From UBA10649 sp965227045 (GTDB lineage Bacteria > Actinomycetota > Actinomycetes > S36-B12), in assembly GCA_965227045.1 (NCBI GenBank), contig OZ245718.1:1674001-1738000 (forward strand): DNA of 64,000 bases, read 5' to 3'. This document shows, in pieces, positions 9,047-17,653 of the stretch (position 1 is its first letter; each line of letters begins with the position of its first letter). A program made the translations under genes and the position numbers. The notes beneath the pieces are model-generated. The model did not search any database and had not been told where the DNA came from. It worked only from the letters and a program-made list of their open reading frames with translations.

Positions 9047-10485
9047 GACTCGGCGAGCACCGGCAGCCGCACGACGAAGGTCGACCCTGCGCCGACCTCG
9101 CTGACGACCGAAACCGATCCGCTGTGCGCCTCGACGACTGATCGCACGATCGCCAGTCCAAGGCCGGTGCCACCGCGCACCCGCGACCGCGCGTCATCAG
9201 TGCGATAGAGCCGCTCGAACACCTGGCCGGCCTCGTCCTTGGTGAGCCCGACCCCGCGATCGGCGACCGCGATGGCGCACCATCCGGATTCGACCGCCAC
9301 GGTGACATCCACGGGGTCCTCGGGTGCTGAGTAGCGCAGGGCGTTCGACAGCAGGTTGTCGAGGACTTGACGAAGCCGGTCACGATCACCGCTGACGACA
9401 ACCGCGCCCACCACGGGCAGGACGATGTCGATACGCCGATCCGGCGAGCCGGCCAGAGCGCCCGACACGGCGTCACGCACCAGTTCCTGTACGTCAACGG
9501 GCTCCGCGACGAGGGGACGATGCTGATCGAGCCGAGCGAGCATCAGCAGGTCGTCGACGAGCAGTCCCATACGCGTGGCTTCACTTTGGATCCGCTCGAC
9601 GGCGAGTTCACTGTCGGTGGCCGCACCCTCCTCGATCAGCTCTGCGTACCCGCGGATGGACGTCAGCGGGGTACGCAGTTCGTGGCTGGCATCGGCGACG
9701 AACTGGCGCATGCGCTCCTCCGAGGCGCGGGCCTGCACCTCGGACGCTCGCTGTGCGGCGAAGGACTCCTCGATCCTCATGACCATCGTGTTGAAGGAGG
9801 TCGCGAGCTGGTCGACCTCACCGCCGTCGCCGGACTCGGGCACCCGCAGGCTGAGATCACCGTCCGCGATCGTCTGCGCTGTGGACGACATCTCGTCGAG
9901 TGGACGCAGGCTTCGCCGGACGATCCAGTAGCCGACCACACCGGCGATGATCACCACGACCCCGCCGACGATCAACTGCAGCAGGACGAGCCGGCTGACC
10001 GTCGCCTGAACGTCGGCAAGGGAAGACGCGACGACAATCCAGCCGTCGCCTGCTGCGGTCGGCGTCACGACCACCCGCCACTCGGGGCCGGAATCAACAG
10101 AGCCCACAGTGAACGGCTGACCGGTCAGCGCCGAGAGTTCGGACACGTCGGGTATCGCGGGAACCTCGACACCTGTGGAGTCGGGAAGGGAGATGACGTC
10201 GGTGGCCTGGCCAGTTGAGTACACCGCCGCTATGTAGAACCGCGATGGCGGCCGAAAGTCCGCTGCTGTGGAACCCGCGCTGACTATTACTGAGGGAAAG
10301 GCCGGCTGTGCGGATGCGAACGGTCGCGAGCCTCCCTGAATCGATTCGTCCACTCGATCCGTGAGGTAGCCACGCAGCGCGGTAGTGGCGATGAGTGACG
10401 AGACGAACAACCCAACGGATAGGAGCAGCACCATCAGCAGGCTGATCTTCACGCGCAGCGGACGCCGCGCGATGGCGCGCATCAT
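9043..10485 (-). CDS. Two-component sensor histidine kinase
   Basis: A 480-residue membrane kinase. A transmembrane helix at about 14-35 is followed by an extracytoplasmic sensor domain of about 130 residues and a second helix at about 168-188. Then come a HAMP linker, the dimerisation domain with phospho-accepting His268 (FVADASHELRTPLTS), and an ATP-binding domain with N box NLLSNALRYS, DRGVGL and GTGLGLAIV. The start overlaps the stop of the response regulator gene by four bases (ATGA), so the two are translationally coupled. The stimulus is unknown. Location next to a divergent efflux-type operon suggests that operon is its target, as is common for MacAB-like transporters. Confidence 0.94.
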   Translation of the reverse strand: MMRAIARRPLRVKISLLMVLLLSVGLFVSSLIATTALRGYLTDRVDESIQGGSRPFASAQPAFPSVIVSAGSTAADFRPPSRFYIAAVYSTGQATDVISLPDSTGVEVPAIPDVSELSALTGQPFTVGSVDSGPEWRVVVTPTAAGDGWIVVASSLADVQATVSRLVLLQLIVGGVVVIIAGVVGYWIVRRSLRPLDEMSSTAQTIADGDLSLRVPESGDGGEVDQLATSFNTMVMRIEESFAAQRASEVQARASEERMRQFVADASHELRTPLTSIRGYAELIEEGAATDSELAVERIQSEATRMGLLVDDLLMLARLDQHRPLVAEPVDVQELVRDAVSGALAGSPDRRIDIVLPVVGAVVVSGDRDRLRQVLDNLLSNALRYSAPEDPVDVTVAVESGWCAIAVADRGVGLTKDEAGQVFERLYRTDDARSRVRGGTGLGLAIVRSVVEAHSGSVSVVSEVGAGSTFVVRLPVLAES

Positions 10486-11192
10486 GATCGGGGCCTGCGC
10501 AGGACGTAGCCCACGCCGCGCACTGTATGAATGAGGTGCGGCTCCTCGATGTCTATCTTGCGGCGCAGGTACGAGATGTACGACTCGACCACGTTCATCT
10601 CACCACCGAAGTCGTACTGCCACACGGAGTCGAGGATCTGGGCCTTGCTGACCACCGTCTCGGCGTTCTCCATCAGGTAGCACAGCAGGCGAAACTCGGT
10701 CGGCGACAACGTGATCTCGCGATCCCCGCGACGGACGTCGTGAGCAGCCTCGTTCACGATCAGGTCCGCGTACGTCAGCATCTCGGGGACGATGTCGATG
10801 CGTCCGGTGCCGGAGCGCTTGAGTACCGTCCGGATCCGTGCGACGACCTCGCTGAGGCTGAAGGGCTTGACGATGTAGTCGTCGCCACCGATCGTCAGCC
10901 CCGTCACCCGATCGTCGACCGCGTCCTTCGCGGTGAGGAACAGCACCGGGAACTGATAACCGTCCGCCCGCAGGCTGCGCACGAGTTCGAAGCCATTGAG
11001 CCCGGGCATCATCACGTCGGTGACCATGAGGTCCGGCTTGATCGACTTCGCCAGGCTGAGGGCGGTCTTGCCGTCGCCGCAGGTCGTCACCTCGAAGCCG
11101 TGAAAGCGCAGGCTCGCCTCGAGCAGCTCGACGATGTTGGGCTCGTCGTCCACGACGAGGAGACGTGCTTCGGGCGAGCCTGACTTGACCAT
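10482..11192 (-). CDS. OmpR/PhoB-type response regulator
   Basis: A 236-residue regulator. The receiver domain (about 10-125) carries the acidic pair VVDDEP, the phosphorylated Asp59 in DLMVTDVMMPG and the conserved Lys in DDYIVKPF. The C-terminal winged helix (about 145-235) has the usual EFRLLCYLMENAETVVSK and YISYLRRKID, and ends with HTVRGVGYVLR. It is the partner of the kinase encoded just downstream. It diverges from the MacA-like gene across 150 bases that hold repeated TGTGAA-type motifs, so direct control of that operon and of itself is a reasonable inference. Confidence 0.95.
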   Translation of the reverse strand: MVKSGSPEARLLVVDDEPNIVELLEASLRFHGFEVTTCGDGKTALSLAKSIKPDLMVTDVMMPGLNGFELVRSLRADGYQFPVLFLTAKDAVDDRVTGLTIGGDDYIVKPFSLSEVVARIRTVLKRSGTGRIDIVPEMLTYADLIVNEAAHDVRRGDREITLSPTEFRLLCYLMENAETVVSKAQILDSVWQYDFGGEMNVVESYISYLRRKIDIEEPHLIHTVRGVGYVLRRPRS

Positions 11193-11228
11193 GCGAGCAG
11201 TGTGCTCCCCTCACCCGAACGCGATCTG

Positions 11229-11254
11229 TGTGAATCCTGTCAGTTTCCTGTGAA
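11229..11254. promoter_or_regulatory. Candidate response regulator binding repeats
   Basis: Between the response regulator and the MacA-like gene (11193-11342) lie TGTGAA at 11229, TGTCAG at 11238 and TGTGAA at 11249. The spacing is close to one and two helical turns, the layout bound by OmpR-family dimers. Further TGTGA-like words occur in inverted orientation around 11281 and 11316. Binding is inferred from pattern and position only. Confidence 0.4.
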
Positions 11255-11342
11255 AGCCCCGCGCGTCCGGCCTGGACAACGTCACAGCCCTTCCACACGC
11301 GCTTGCCAGAGAACTCACAGACTCCGTAGGCACAGTGCCGGC

Positions 11343-13106
11343 ATGAAGCGACGCATCGTCTGGATCAACATCACGCTCGCCCTCGTCCTCGTGGGCGCCG
11401 TCGTCGGCGGCTACTTCTGGCTGTTCCACTCGACGGCCGAGGCCACCACCGGCCGCACCGTCGCGGTGCAGTCGGGAACGGTGAGCGAGACGGTCACCGC
11501 GACCGGGTCGGTCGAGACGGCTGGCACTGTCGACCTGTCGTTTACGCAGAGCGGCACGGTCGACTCGCTGCGCGTCAAGGCGGGCGACGCTGTGGAGGCG
11601 GGCGAGCGACTGGCGACTCAGGACGACGCGTCAGCGAAGTCTGCACTGACGTCTGCGAAGCGCTCTTACGCCCAGGCAGTCACCGCGGCGAACCAGTCCT
11701 CGCTTTCGCTTCAGTCTGCGCAGCGATCGGTCACCGACGCTCAGAACACGGCCAAGCTCAACAAGAAGAGCAACCAGCTCACATTGGACAACGCGAAGCA
11801 GGATCTCGCCGATGCGAAGTCGTCGTGGTCAACAAGCTGCCTTGATCCCAACGGCTCGTGCCCGAGCACGGATGCATGGAGCCAGCTGCGATCAGCAGAG
11901 GCGGAGGTCACAAACGCGAAGACCGCATATGACCAAGCCGTCCAGACCGCGTCCGCAGACGAGACGACCAACAACCTCAAGGTCAACCAGTCAGCGACCA
12001 ACGTTGCGAGCGCCCAGGCCAAGCAGACCAACGACTGCAACACCTACGGCTCCTCGTCCAGCCAGTGCACATCGGCCAATGACTCCCTGCGCAACGCGCA
12101 GCAGAGCTACGACAACACCGTCAACTCCCAGAAGGTCGCGGCCATTCAGAGCCAGCAGAGCCTCGTGAACGCCGACGCGCGCATCACTTCGGCGAATGTC
12201 TCACTCAAGAAGCTCCAGGCGAGCTTGGCCAAGCAGGCCCAGGACTCCATTGACGCCGCGCAGAAGTCCGTGGACGCCGCGCAGTTGGCCATGAAGAAGA
12301 GTTCCGCTTCGGATCAGGAGAGCATCGTCCGCGCGCAGGAGTCCCTCGCTTCCCTGCAGGCAGGGGCGGCAAGCGTGGACACGGGTGCTGGGTCGACGAC
12401 GGCCGACGACGCGGCGATCGACGTGGCTCGCGAGGGAGTCAAGTCGGCCAATGCCGCGCTCGACGAGACCGTGCTGCGGGCACCGGTCTCCGGTGTTGTC
12501 GGCACGGTGACGATCGAGGACGGACAGGCCGCCGCAGCCGGCGCTCCCGTTCTCACCTTGATCCCCGATGCGAGCTACGAGGTGGTCGCCAACTTCTCCG
12601 AGGCTGATGCACTGAAGGTCGCCGTCGGCCAGCCCGCGACTGTCACCTTCGACGCCCTCTCTGGCGAAGATGCGACTGGGACGGTCACGGCCGTGGACAT
12701 CCTGCCCACGACGGGAGGCGACGTCACCACCTACGGAGCGACGATCACCCTCGACGATGCTCCCGACGCGCTGCGCGATGGGATGAGCGCGAGTGTCGTC
12801 GTGACGGTCGACGAGGCCACTGGCGTCCTGTGGGCGCCGAGCGCGGCAGTCTCGACCGTCGGCGGCGTGAGCACCGTGACGGTACGCAAGGACGGCGTCG
12901 ACTCGACCGTCGCGGTGACGACGGGCCTGGCCGGAGACTCCGGAACGGAGATCACCAGCGGAGTCGCCGAGGGCGACCAGTTGGTGATCTCGACTACCGA
13001 CAGCAGCGGTGGCTTCGGCGGCTTCCCCGGTGGCGGTATCCCCGGTGGTGGCGGCGGCCTGGGTGGCGGCGCCGGTCCGGCCATCTCGATCCAGGGCGGT
13101 CCGTGA
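11343..13106 (+). CDS. MacA/HlyD-type efflux adaptor with glycine-rich C-terminus
   Basis: A 587-residue protein anchored by one N-terminal helix (IVWINITLALVLVGAVVGG). A split lipoyl-like domain (SGTVSETVTATGSVETAG, LRVKAGDAVEAGERLATQ) surrounds a long Ala/Gln/Ser-rich coiled coil of roughly residues 100-350. Beta-barrel segments follow (VLRAPVSGVVGTVTIEDGQ and beyond). This is the membrane-fusion adaptor architecture of MacA-type systems, here in an organism expected to lack an outer membrane. The last 30 residues are nearly all Gly/Pro/Phe (GFGGFPGGG and similar), a feature shared with two downstream proteins. ATG 11343 is preferred because the TM helix starts directly after it. It overlaps the next gene by one base. 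The substrate is unknown. Confidence 0.88.
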   Translation: MKRRIVWINITLALVLVGAVVGGYFWLFHSTAEATTGRTVAVQSGTVSETVTATGSVETAGTVDLSFTQSGTVDSLRVKAGDAVEAGERLATQDDASAKSALTSAKRSYAQAVTAANQSSLSLQSAQRSVTDAQNTAKLNKKSNQLTLDNAKQDLADAKSSWSTSCLDPNGSCPSTDAWSQLRSAEAEVTNAKTAYDQAVQTASADETTNNLKVNQSATNVASAQAKQTNDCNTYGSSSSQCTSANDSLRNAQQSYDNTVNSQKVAAIQSQQSLVNADARITSANVSLKKLQASLAKQAQDSIDAAQKSVDAAQLAMKKSSASDQESIVRAQESLASLQAGAASVDTGAGSTTADDAAIDVAREGVKSANAALDETVLRAPVSGVVGTVTIEDGQAAAAGAPVLTLIPDASYEVVANFSEADALKVAVGQPATVTFDALSGEDATGTVTAVDILPTTGGDVTTYGATITLDDAPDALRDGMSASVVVTVDEATGVLWAPSAAVSTVGGVSTVTVRKDGVDSTVAVTTGLAGDSGTEITSGVAEGDQLVISTTDSSGGFGGFPGGGIPGGGGGLGGGAGPAISIQGGP

Positions 13107-13795
13107 TGGCTCCCGTTATCGCACTGACCGGCATCACCAAGTCCTACGGCCTGGGAGAGACCACGGTGCACGCCCTTCGCGGAGTCGATCTGACGGTCGA
13201 GCGAGGGGACTACCTGGCAATCATGGGTACGTCCGGCTCAGGCAAGTCGACCCTCATGAACATCATCGGCGCGCTCGACGGCTCGACTACCGGGCACTAC
13301 GAACTGGACGGCATCAACATCGACTCCCTCGATGAGTCCGCGCTGTCGATCGTGCGTAACAGGAAGATCGGATTCATCTTCCAATCGTTCAACCTGATCC
13401 CTCGCACCACGGCCATCGCGAACGTCGAGCTGCCGCTGCTGTACCGAGGCGTCGGGCGCAAGGAGCGTCACTCCCGAGCTGCGGCAGCCCTTGCCTCCGT
13501 CGGACTGGCGGAGCGGATGCGGCACCAGCCCAACGAACTGTCGGGTGGCCAGCAGCAACGAGTCGCGGTCGCGCGAGCCCTCGTCGCCGAGCCCTCGCTG
13601 CTCCTCGCGGACGAGCCGACGGGAAACCTCGACAGCCAAGCCACCTCGGACGTGCTCGACCTCATGGACCAGATGCACGCGGAAGGTCGAACCATCGTCA
13701 TGATCACCCACGAGGACGAGGTTGCCGATCGTGCGGATCGCGTCATAACCCTGGTCGATGGGCTGATCTCGGCCGAGCGGTGGAACCGAAAGTGA
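13106..13795 (+). CDS. MacB/LolD-type ABC transporter ATPase
   Basis: A 229-residue ATP-binding subunit of the MacB/LolD/FtsE class, which powers mechanotransmission-type permeases rather than classical importers. Walker A is GTSGSGKST at 41-49, the signature is LSGGQQQR, and Walker B runs into LLLADEPTGNLD, the wording typical of this class. The switch His lies in IVMITHEDE. The ATG overlaps the adaptor stop by one base (TGATG), and its own stop overlaps the permease GTG by four, so the three subunits are tightly coupled. Confidence 0.96.
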   Translation: MAPVIALTGITKSYGLGETTVHALRGVDLTVERGDYLAIMGTSGSGKSTLMNIIGALDGSTTGHYELDGINIDSLDESALSIVRNRKIGFIFQSFNLIPRTTAIANVELPLLYRGVGRKERHSRAAAALASVGLAERMRHQPNELSGGQQQRVAVARALVAEPSLLLADEPTGNLDSQATSDVLDLMDQMHAEGRTIVMITHEDEVADRADRVITLVDGLISAERWNRK

Positions 13796-15003
13796 ACCTC
13801 TTGGAGACCATTCGCATCGGGCTTCGCGGTGTTACCGCGAACCGACTCCGCTCCTCGCTCACCGTGCTCGGCATTCTCATCGGCGTTGCCGCGGTGATCG
13901 TGCTGGTCGCGGTCGGCAACGGGTCCTCGCAAGCGGTCACGAGCAGCATCGAGCAACTGGGCACCAACACCCTCACGGTCCGCCACGGAGCATTCGGTCC
14001 GGGCGGCGGGGGCGGGCGCACGCAGTTCAAGGACTTGACCGTGGACGATGCGATCGCCCTTGCCGACGACGTTCTCGCTCCGGACGTCAAGAGCGCCTCG
14101 CCCGTCGTCACGGCACAATCCGCGTGCACCTACGAGGGAACCAGCTACTCGACCAGCATCACCGGCACGTGGCCGTCCTACTTCGAGGCCTCGAACCTGA
14201 CTTTGGACTCGGGCACCTACTTCACGAATGACGATGTGACGGGGTCTAAGCGCACCGTCGTCCTCGGCCAGACCGTCGTCGACGAACTGTTCGGCACTGT
14301 GGATCCGGTCGGCAAGGAGATCGTCTGCTCGGGGACCCCGTTCACTGTTGTCGGAACGCTGACCGAGAAGGGCAGCAGCGGATTCCAGGACTCCGACGAC
14401 GTGATCGTCGCTCCGCTGACCACCGTGCAAGGGCACCTGACCGGCTACGGCAGCCTTGAGACCGTCCTTGTCCAAGCCGTCTCGGGCACGGCGACTGAGG
14501 ACGCTCAGTCCGAGGTGGAATCGATCCTCGACGATCGGCATGGCACCACGGACACGTCCTCGCGGGACTACCAGGTCCTCAACCAGGCCAGCCTGCTGTC
14601 GACCGTCGCGGACACCAACCAGGTGTTCACCGTCCTGCTCGGAGCGGTCGCAGCGATCAGTCTGCTCGTCGGTGGCATCGGCATCACCAACATCATGCTC
14701 GTCACCGTCACTGAGCGAACACGCGAGATCGGCATCCGCAAGGCCATCGGTGCGAGCAAGTCCGCGATCATGGGCCAGTTCCTCGTGGAGGCAACTGTGC
14801 TCTCCATCATCGGAGGCGTCGCCGGAGTCGCGATTGCACTCGTGGTGACGCAGTTCCAGATAGCTGGTGTCACCCCGGTGATCATGCCGATCTCCGTCAT
14901 CGGCGCCTTCGCGGTATCCGTGGCGCTCGGGCTGTTCTTCGGCAGTTATCCCGCAAACCGTGCCGCATCCCTACGACCAATCGAGGCGCTGAGACATGAG
15001 TGA
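13792..15003 (+). CDS. MacB-like ABC transporter permease
   Basis: A 403-residue four-helix MacB/FtsX-fold permease. The first TM helix follows the family N-terminus (IRIGLRGVTANRLRSSLTVLGILIGVA). A large extracytoplasmic domain of about 240 residues follows. The C-terminal three helices include the family motif LLVGGIGITNIMLVTVTERTREIGIRKAIGA, and the protein ends PANRAASLRPIEALRHE. Unlike Gram-negative MacB, the ATPase is a separate protein. A run of glycines (GPGGGGGR) occurs near residue 64. GTG 13792 gives a GTGA overlap with the ATPase stop; GTG 13780 is a less likely alternative. Confidence 0.93.
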   Translation: MNLLETIRIGLRGVTANRLRSSLTVLGILIGVAAVIVLVAVGNGSSQAVTSSIEQLGTNTLTVRHGAFGPGGGGGRTQFKDLTVDDAIALADDVLAPDVKSASPVVTAQSACTYEGTSYSTSITGTWPSYFEASNLTLDSGTYFTNDDVTGSKRTVVLGQTVVDELFGTVDPVGKEIVCSGTPFTVVGTLTEKGSSGFQDSDDVIVAPLTTVQGHLTGYGSLETVLVQAVSGTATEDAQSEVESILDDRHGTTDTSSRDYQVLNQASLLSTVADTNQVFTVLLGAVAAISLLVGGIGITNIMLVTVTERTREIGIRKAIGASKSAIMGQFLVEATVLSIIGGVAGVAIALVVTQFQIAGVTPVIMPISVIGAFAVSVALGLFFGSYPANRAASLRPIEALRHE

Positions 15004-15568
15004 CACGACCGACGACGACTTGGCGACGCTTCTCGCCAAGCGCGAGCACGCGCGACCGAACCGACTCACCTGGGTGCTGCTCGTCCTCCTTGTGCTCGCG
15101 GTCGGCTTCGCCGGCGGAGCGTTCGTTGAGAAGCGGACCTCGTCGTCCGCGTCGGCAATTCCCGACTTTGCCGCGCTGAGCGGTGGCGGCGGATTCCCGG
15201 GCGGAGGCTCGTTCCCGGGCGGAGGCTCGTTCCCCGGTGGCGGCGCTGCTCCGGGTGGTGGCACCGCCGCGGACGCTGCGGGAGCCGTGACTACCGGCAC
15301 CGTCAAGCTCGTCGACGGAACCACCTTGTACATCACCGATGCGACCGGGAACACGGTCAAGGTCGTGGTTCCCACCAGCGCTCCGGTGACGACCGAGTCG
15401 CCGACGTCGCTGGACGAACTAGCAGCCGGATCGACGGTCGTCATTCAAGGAACGACCGGCGACGACGGGACCGTGACCGCGACATCCGTGTCCGAAGGCG
15501 CAATTCCCGGCGCACCCTCCACGACAACACCGTCCAGCGAACCCTCACCTCAAGGAGATAACTCATGA
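14996..15568 (+). CDS. Membrane-anchored FPGGG-repeat protein
   Basis: A 190-residue protein with a cytoplasmic N-terminus of about 30 residues and one TM helix (LTWVLLVLLVLAVGFAGGAF). Next is a low-complexity segment with three tandem FPGGG units. A small beta-rich domain follows (GTVKLVDGTTLYITDATGN, LDELAAGSTVVIQGTTGDDG) that resembles DUF5666-type OB-like domains. A Ser/Thr/Pro tail ends the protein. Its start overlaps the permease stop by eight bases and its stop overlaps the next gene by four, so it belongs to the operon. Role unknown; it may be a cell-surface partner of the transporter. The repeat comes from an 18-bp tandem DNA repeat. Confidence 0.8.
   Translation: MSDTTDDDLATLLAKREHARPNRLTWVLLVLLVLAVGFAGGAFVEKRTSSSASAIPDFAALSGGGGFPGGGSFPGGGSFPGGGAAPGGGTAADAAGAVTTGTVKLVDGTTLYITDATGNTVKVVVPTSAPVTTESPTSLDELAAGSTVVIQGTTGDDGTVTATSVSEGAIPGAPSTTTPSSEPSPQGDNS
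15194..15235. repeat. 18-bp tandem repeat encoding FPGGGS
   Basis: The unit TTCCCGGGCGGAGGCTCG occurs twice in perfect tandem (15194-15211 and 15212-15229), followed by a partial third copy. Its length is a multiple of three, so gain or loss of units would only change the number of FPGGGS repeats in the protein. Confidence 0.85.
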
Positions 15569-16224
15569 TCCGCCGTACCGCTTCGTTCACCGCCGCGATC
15601 GCAGGCGCACTGCTCTTGTTGTCCGCATGCGGCGGATCGTCATCCAGTGCCGACTCATCGACAGATGCCGCGGCTGCAGCGCCAACGGCCGCAGCGTCGG
15701 GAGCGGCCGCAGGCGGTGACTTCGCCGAGTACCGCCAGTGCATGTCGGACAACGGCGTCACGCTTCCGGACTTCGCCGGCGGCGGCAATGGCGGGCCGAG
15801 CGGCTTCCCGAGCGTCATGCCCAGTGGCATGCCGACCGACTTCCCCTCCGGGATGCCTACGGGCGCGCCGCCCAGTGGTGGACCCGGCGGCGGGGGTTTC
15901 CCCGGCGGCGGGCTTCCCGAAGGCGTCGACCAGCAGACGTACGACGCTGCGCAGACGGCGTGCGCGAGCCTCGCGCCCCAGGGTGGGTTCGGGCAGCGCG
16001 GCCCTGGTGGCGGAGCGCAGATCGACGAGACCGCCATCGCGGCTTACAAGAGCTGCCTGACCGACCACGACGTCACCGTCGCGGACGGGGACAACTGGCT
16101 GGGCACGCTGGACCAGACGGATTCGACCGTGCAGGCCGCGATGGAGACCTGCGCTCCGCTGCTGCCGACACCCGCTGGCGCGCCCGGCGCCAGTCCTAGC
16201 GCGACGGCAAGCCCCGCCGCGTAG
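15565..16224 (+). CDS. Secreted lipoprotein with FPGGG segment, last gene of the efflux operon
   Basis: A 219-residue protein with a lipoprotein signal peptide: RR near the start, a hydrophobic core and lipobox LLSAC, which places the lipidated Cys at residue 22. A Ser/Ala linker precedes a helical motif with Cys (YRQCMSDNGVTLPDF). A long Gly/Pro/Met/Phe low-complexity stretch with FPSGMP and FPGGG comes next. Two more segments with conserved-looking Cys follow (AQTACASLAPQ, YKSCLTDHDVTVADGDNW). The CMxxxGV-type motif recurs in lipoproteins beside MacAB-like genes of actinobacteria, as far as I recall. The ATGA overlap with the gene before and a hairpin after it close the operon. Confidence 0.85.
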   Translation: MIRRTASFTAAIAGALLLLSACGGSSSSADSSTDAAAAAPTAAASGAAAGGDFAEYRQCMSDNGVTLPDFAGGGNGGPSGFPSVMPSGMPTDFPSGMPTGAPPSGGPGGGGFPGGGLPEGVDQQTYDAAQTACASLAPQGGFGQRGPGGGAQIDETAIAAYKSCLTDHDVTVADGDNWLGTLDQTDSTVQAAMETCAPLLPTPAGAPGASPSATASPAA

Positions 16225-16249
16225 CCCCGCACTCAGTGGGGCGGGGCTA
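16222..16249. terminator. Bidirectional hairpin holding both stop codons
   Basis: TAGCCCCGC at 16222-16230 pairs with GCGGGGCTA at 16241-16249 around a 10-base loop. The first three bases are the TAG of the lipoprotein gene and the last three are the TAG of the convergent cystathionine beta-synthase gene. There is no T-run, so it would act as a GC hairpin without a U-tract. Confidence 0.75.
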
Positions 16250-17623
16250 TCTGGAGAGGTAGCCGAGGACGTCCTGCCGGGTGATGACACCGGAGGGCTT
16301 GCCGTCGTCGACGACCACCACGGCATCGGAGCTCTGCAGCGCTTCCACCGCCGCGGAGACCGGCTCGCCGGCACCGACCATGGGCAGCGCCGCGGACATG
16401 TGCGCGTCGACTTTGTCGGCCAATTGGGCGCGGCCGTTGAACAGGTCGTCGAGCAGGTCGCGCTCGACGACCGAGCCGACGACCTCCGCGGCCATGATGG
16501 GCGGCTCGGCGCGAACGACCGGCATCTGCGATACGCCGAACTCCCGCAGGATGTCGATCGCGTCGCGGACCGTCTCCGTGGGATGCGTGTGAACGAACGG
16601 CGGCAGCTCGCCGGACTTGCCGCGGAGCACGTCGCCGACCGTGCGCTCGGTATCGGCCTGGAGGAATCCGTACTTGCTGAGCCACTCGTCGTTGAACACC
16701 TTGGACAAGTAGCCGCGTCCGCCGTCGGGAAGCAGCACCACGATCACGGCGTCGGGTCCGGCAGTCGCGGCGACCCGGAGTGCGGCAACGGCTGCCATTC
16801 CGCAGGAGCCGCCGACGAGCAGCCCCTCCTCGCGCGCGAGGCGGCGCGTCATCTCGAAGGAGTCCTTGTCGGACACCGCGATGATCTCGTCGGGAATGGC
16901 CGCGTCGTACGTCGTCGGCCAGAAGTCCTCGCCCACGCCCTCGACGAGGTACGGGCGCCCGCTGCCGCCGGAGTAGACCGAGCCCTCGGGGTCTGCAGCG
17001 ATGACGCGCACCGCCCCGCCGCTGACCTCCTTGAGGTAGCGGCCCGCCCCGGAAATCGTTCCGCCCGTGCCTGCACCCGCGATGAAGTGCGTGATACGGC
17101 CGTCGGTCTGGCGCCACAGCTCGGGGCCAGTCGTCTCGTAGTGCGACAGCGGGTTGTTCGGGTTGGCGTACTGGTCGGGCTTCCAGGCGCCGGGGAGCTC
17201 GCGCGCGAGCCGGTCGCTGACGCTGTAGTACGAGCGCGGGTCTTCGGGGTCGACTGCCGTCGGGCACACCACGACCTCGGCGCCATACGCCTTCAGGACA
17301 TTGCGCTTGTCCTCGCTCACCTTGTCGGGGCAGACGAAGACTGTCTTGTAACCGCGCTGCTGGGCGACGAGTGCCAGGCCGATGCCCGTGTTGCCGCTGG
17401 TCGGCTCGACGATCGTGCCGCCGGGAAGGAGGAGGCCGTCGCGCTCGGCCGCGTCGACCATGCGCACGGCAATGCGGTCCTTGACCGAGCCGCCGGGGTT
17501 GACGTACTCCACCTTGGCGAGGACCAGCGGCCCTGGTTCGCTGACGAACCCCTGCGTGACCCGGTTGAGGCGCACGAGCGGGGTGTTTCCGATGAGGTCG
17601 AGGACCGAGTCGTGTATCTCCAC
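16247..17623 (-). CDS. cbs: Cystathionine beta-synthase with C-terminal CBS domain pair
   Basis: Condenses homocysteine with serine to cystathionine, the first step of reverse transsulfuration. The 458-residue protein starts with the fold-type II PLP signature IGNTPLVRLNRV and the PLP lysine Lys48 in NPGGSVKDRIA. The phosphate-binding loop is GAGTGGTISG, and EPTSGNTGIGLA is also present. A regulatory pair of CBS domains occupies about residues 330-455. GTG 17623 is chosen because the conserved N-terminus begins at once, and TATGGT lies six bases upstream, giving a leaderless layout. The same organism carries a gamma-synthase/lyase type gene at 7211-8371, so both halves of a homocysteine-to-cysteine route may be present. 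Confidence 0.93.
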   Translation of the reverse strand: MEIHDSVLDLIGNTPLVRLNRVTQGFVSEPGPLVLAKVEYVNPGGSVKDRIAVRMVDAAERDGLLLPGGTIVEPTSGNTGIGLALVAQQRGYKTVFVCPDKVSEDKRNVLKAYGAEVVVCPTAVDPEDPRSYYSVSDRLARELPGAWKPDQYANPNNPLSHYETTGPELWRQTDGRITHFIAGAGTGGTISGAGRYLKEVSGGAVRVIAADPEGSVYSGGSGRPYLVEGVGEDFWPTTYDAAIPDEIIAVSDKDSFEMTRRLAREEGLLVGGSCGMAAVAALRVAATAGPDAVIVVLLPDGGRGYLSKVFNDEWLSKYGFLQADTERTVGDVLRGKSGELPPFVHTHPTETVRDAIDILREFGVSQMPVVRAEPPIMAAEVVGSVVERDLLDDLFNGRAQLADKVDAHMSAALPMVGAGEPVSAAVEALQSSDAVVVVDDGKPSGVITRQDVLGYLSR

Positions 17624-17629
17624 CTCACG

Positions 17630-17647
17630 ACCATAGCGCCGTAGGGT
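17630..17647. promoter_or_regulatory. Back-to-back leaderless -10 boxes
   Basis: On the minus strand TATGGT (17635 to 17630) stands six bases before the GTG of cystathionine beta-synthase. On the plus strand TAGGGT (17642-17647) stands six bases before the ATG at 17654. The two divergent promoters are only six bases apart. Confidence 0.5.
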
Positions 17648-17653
17648 GGCGCC

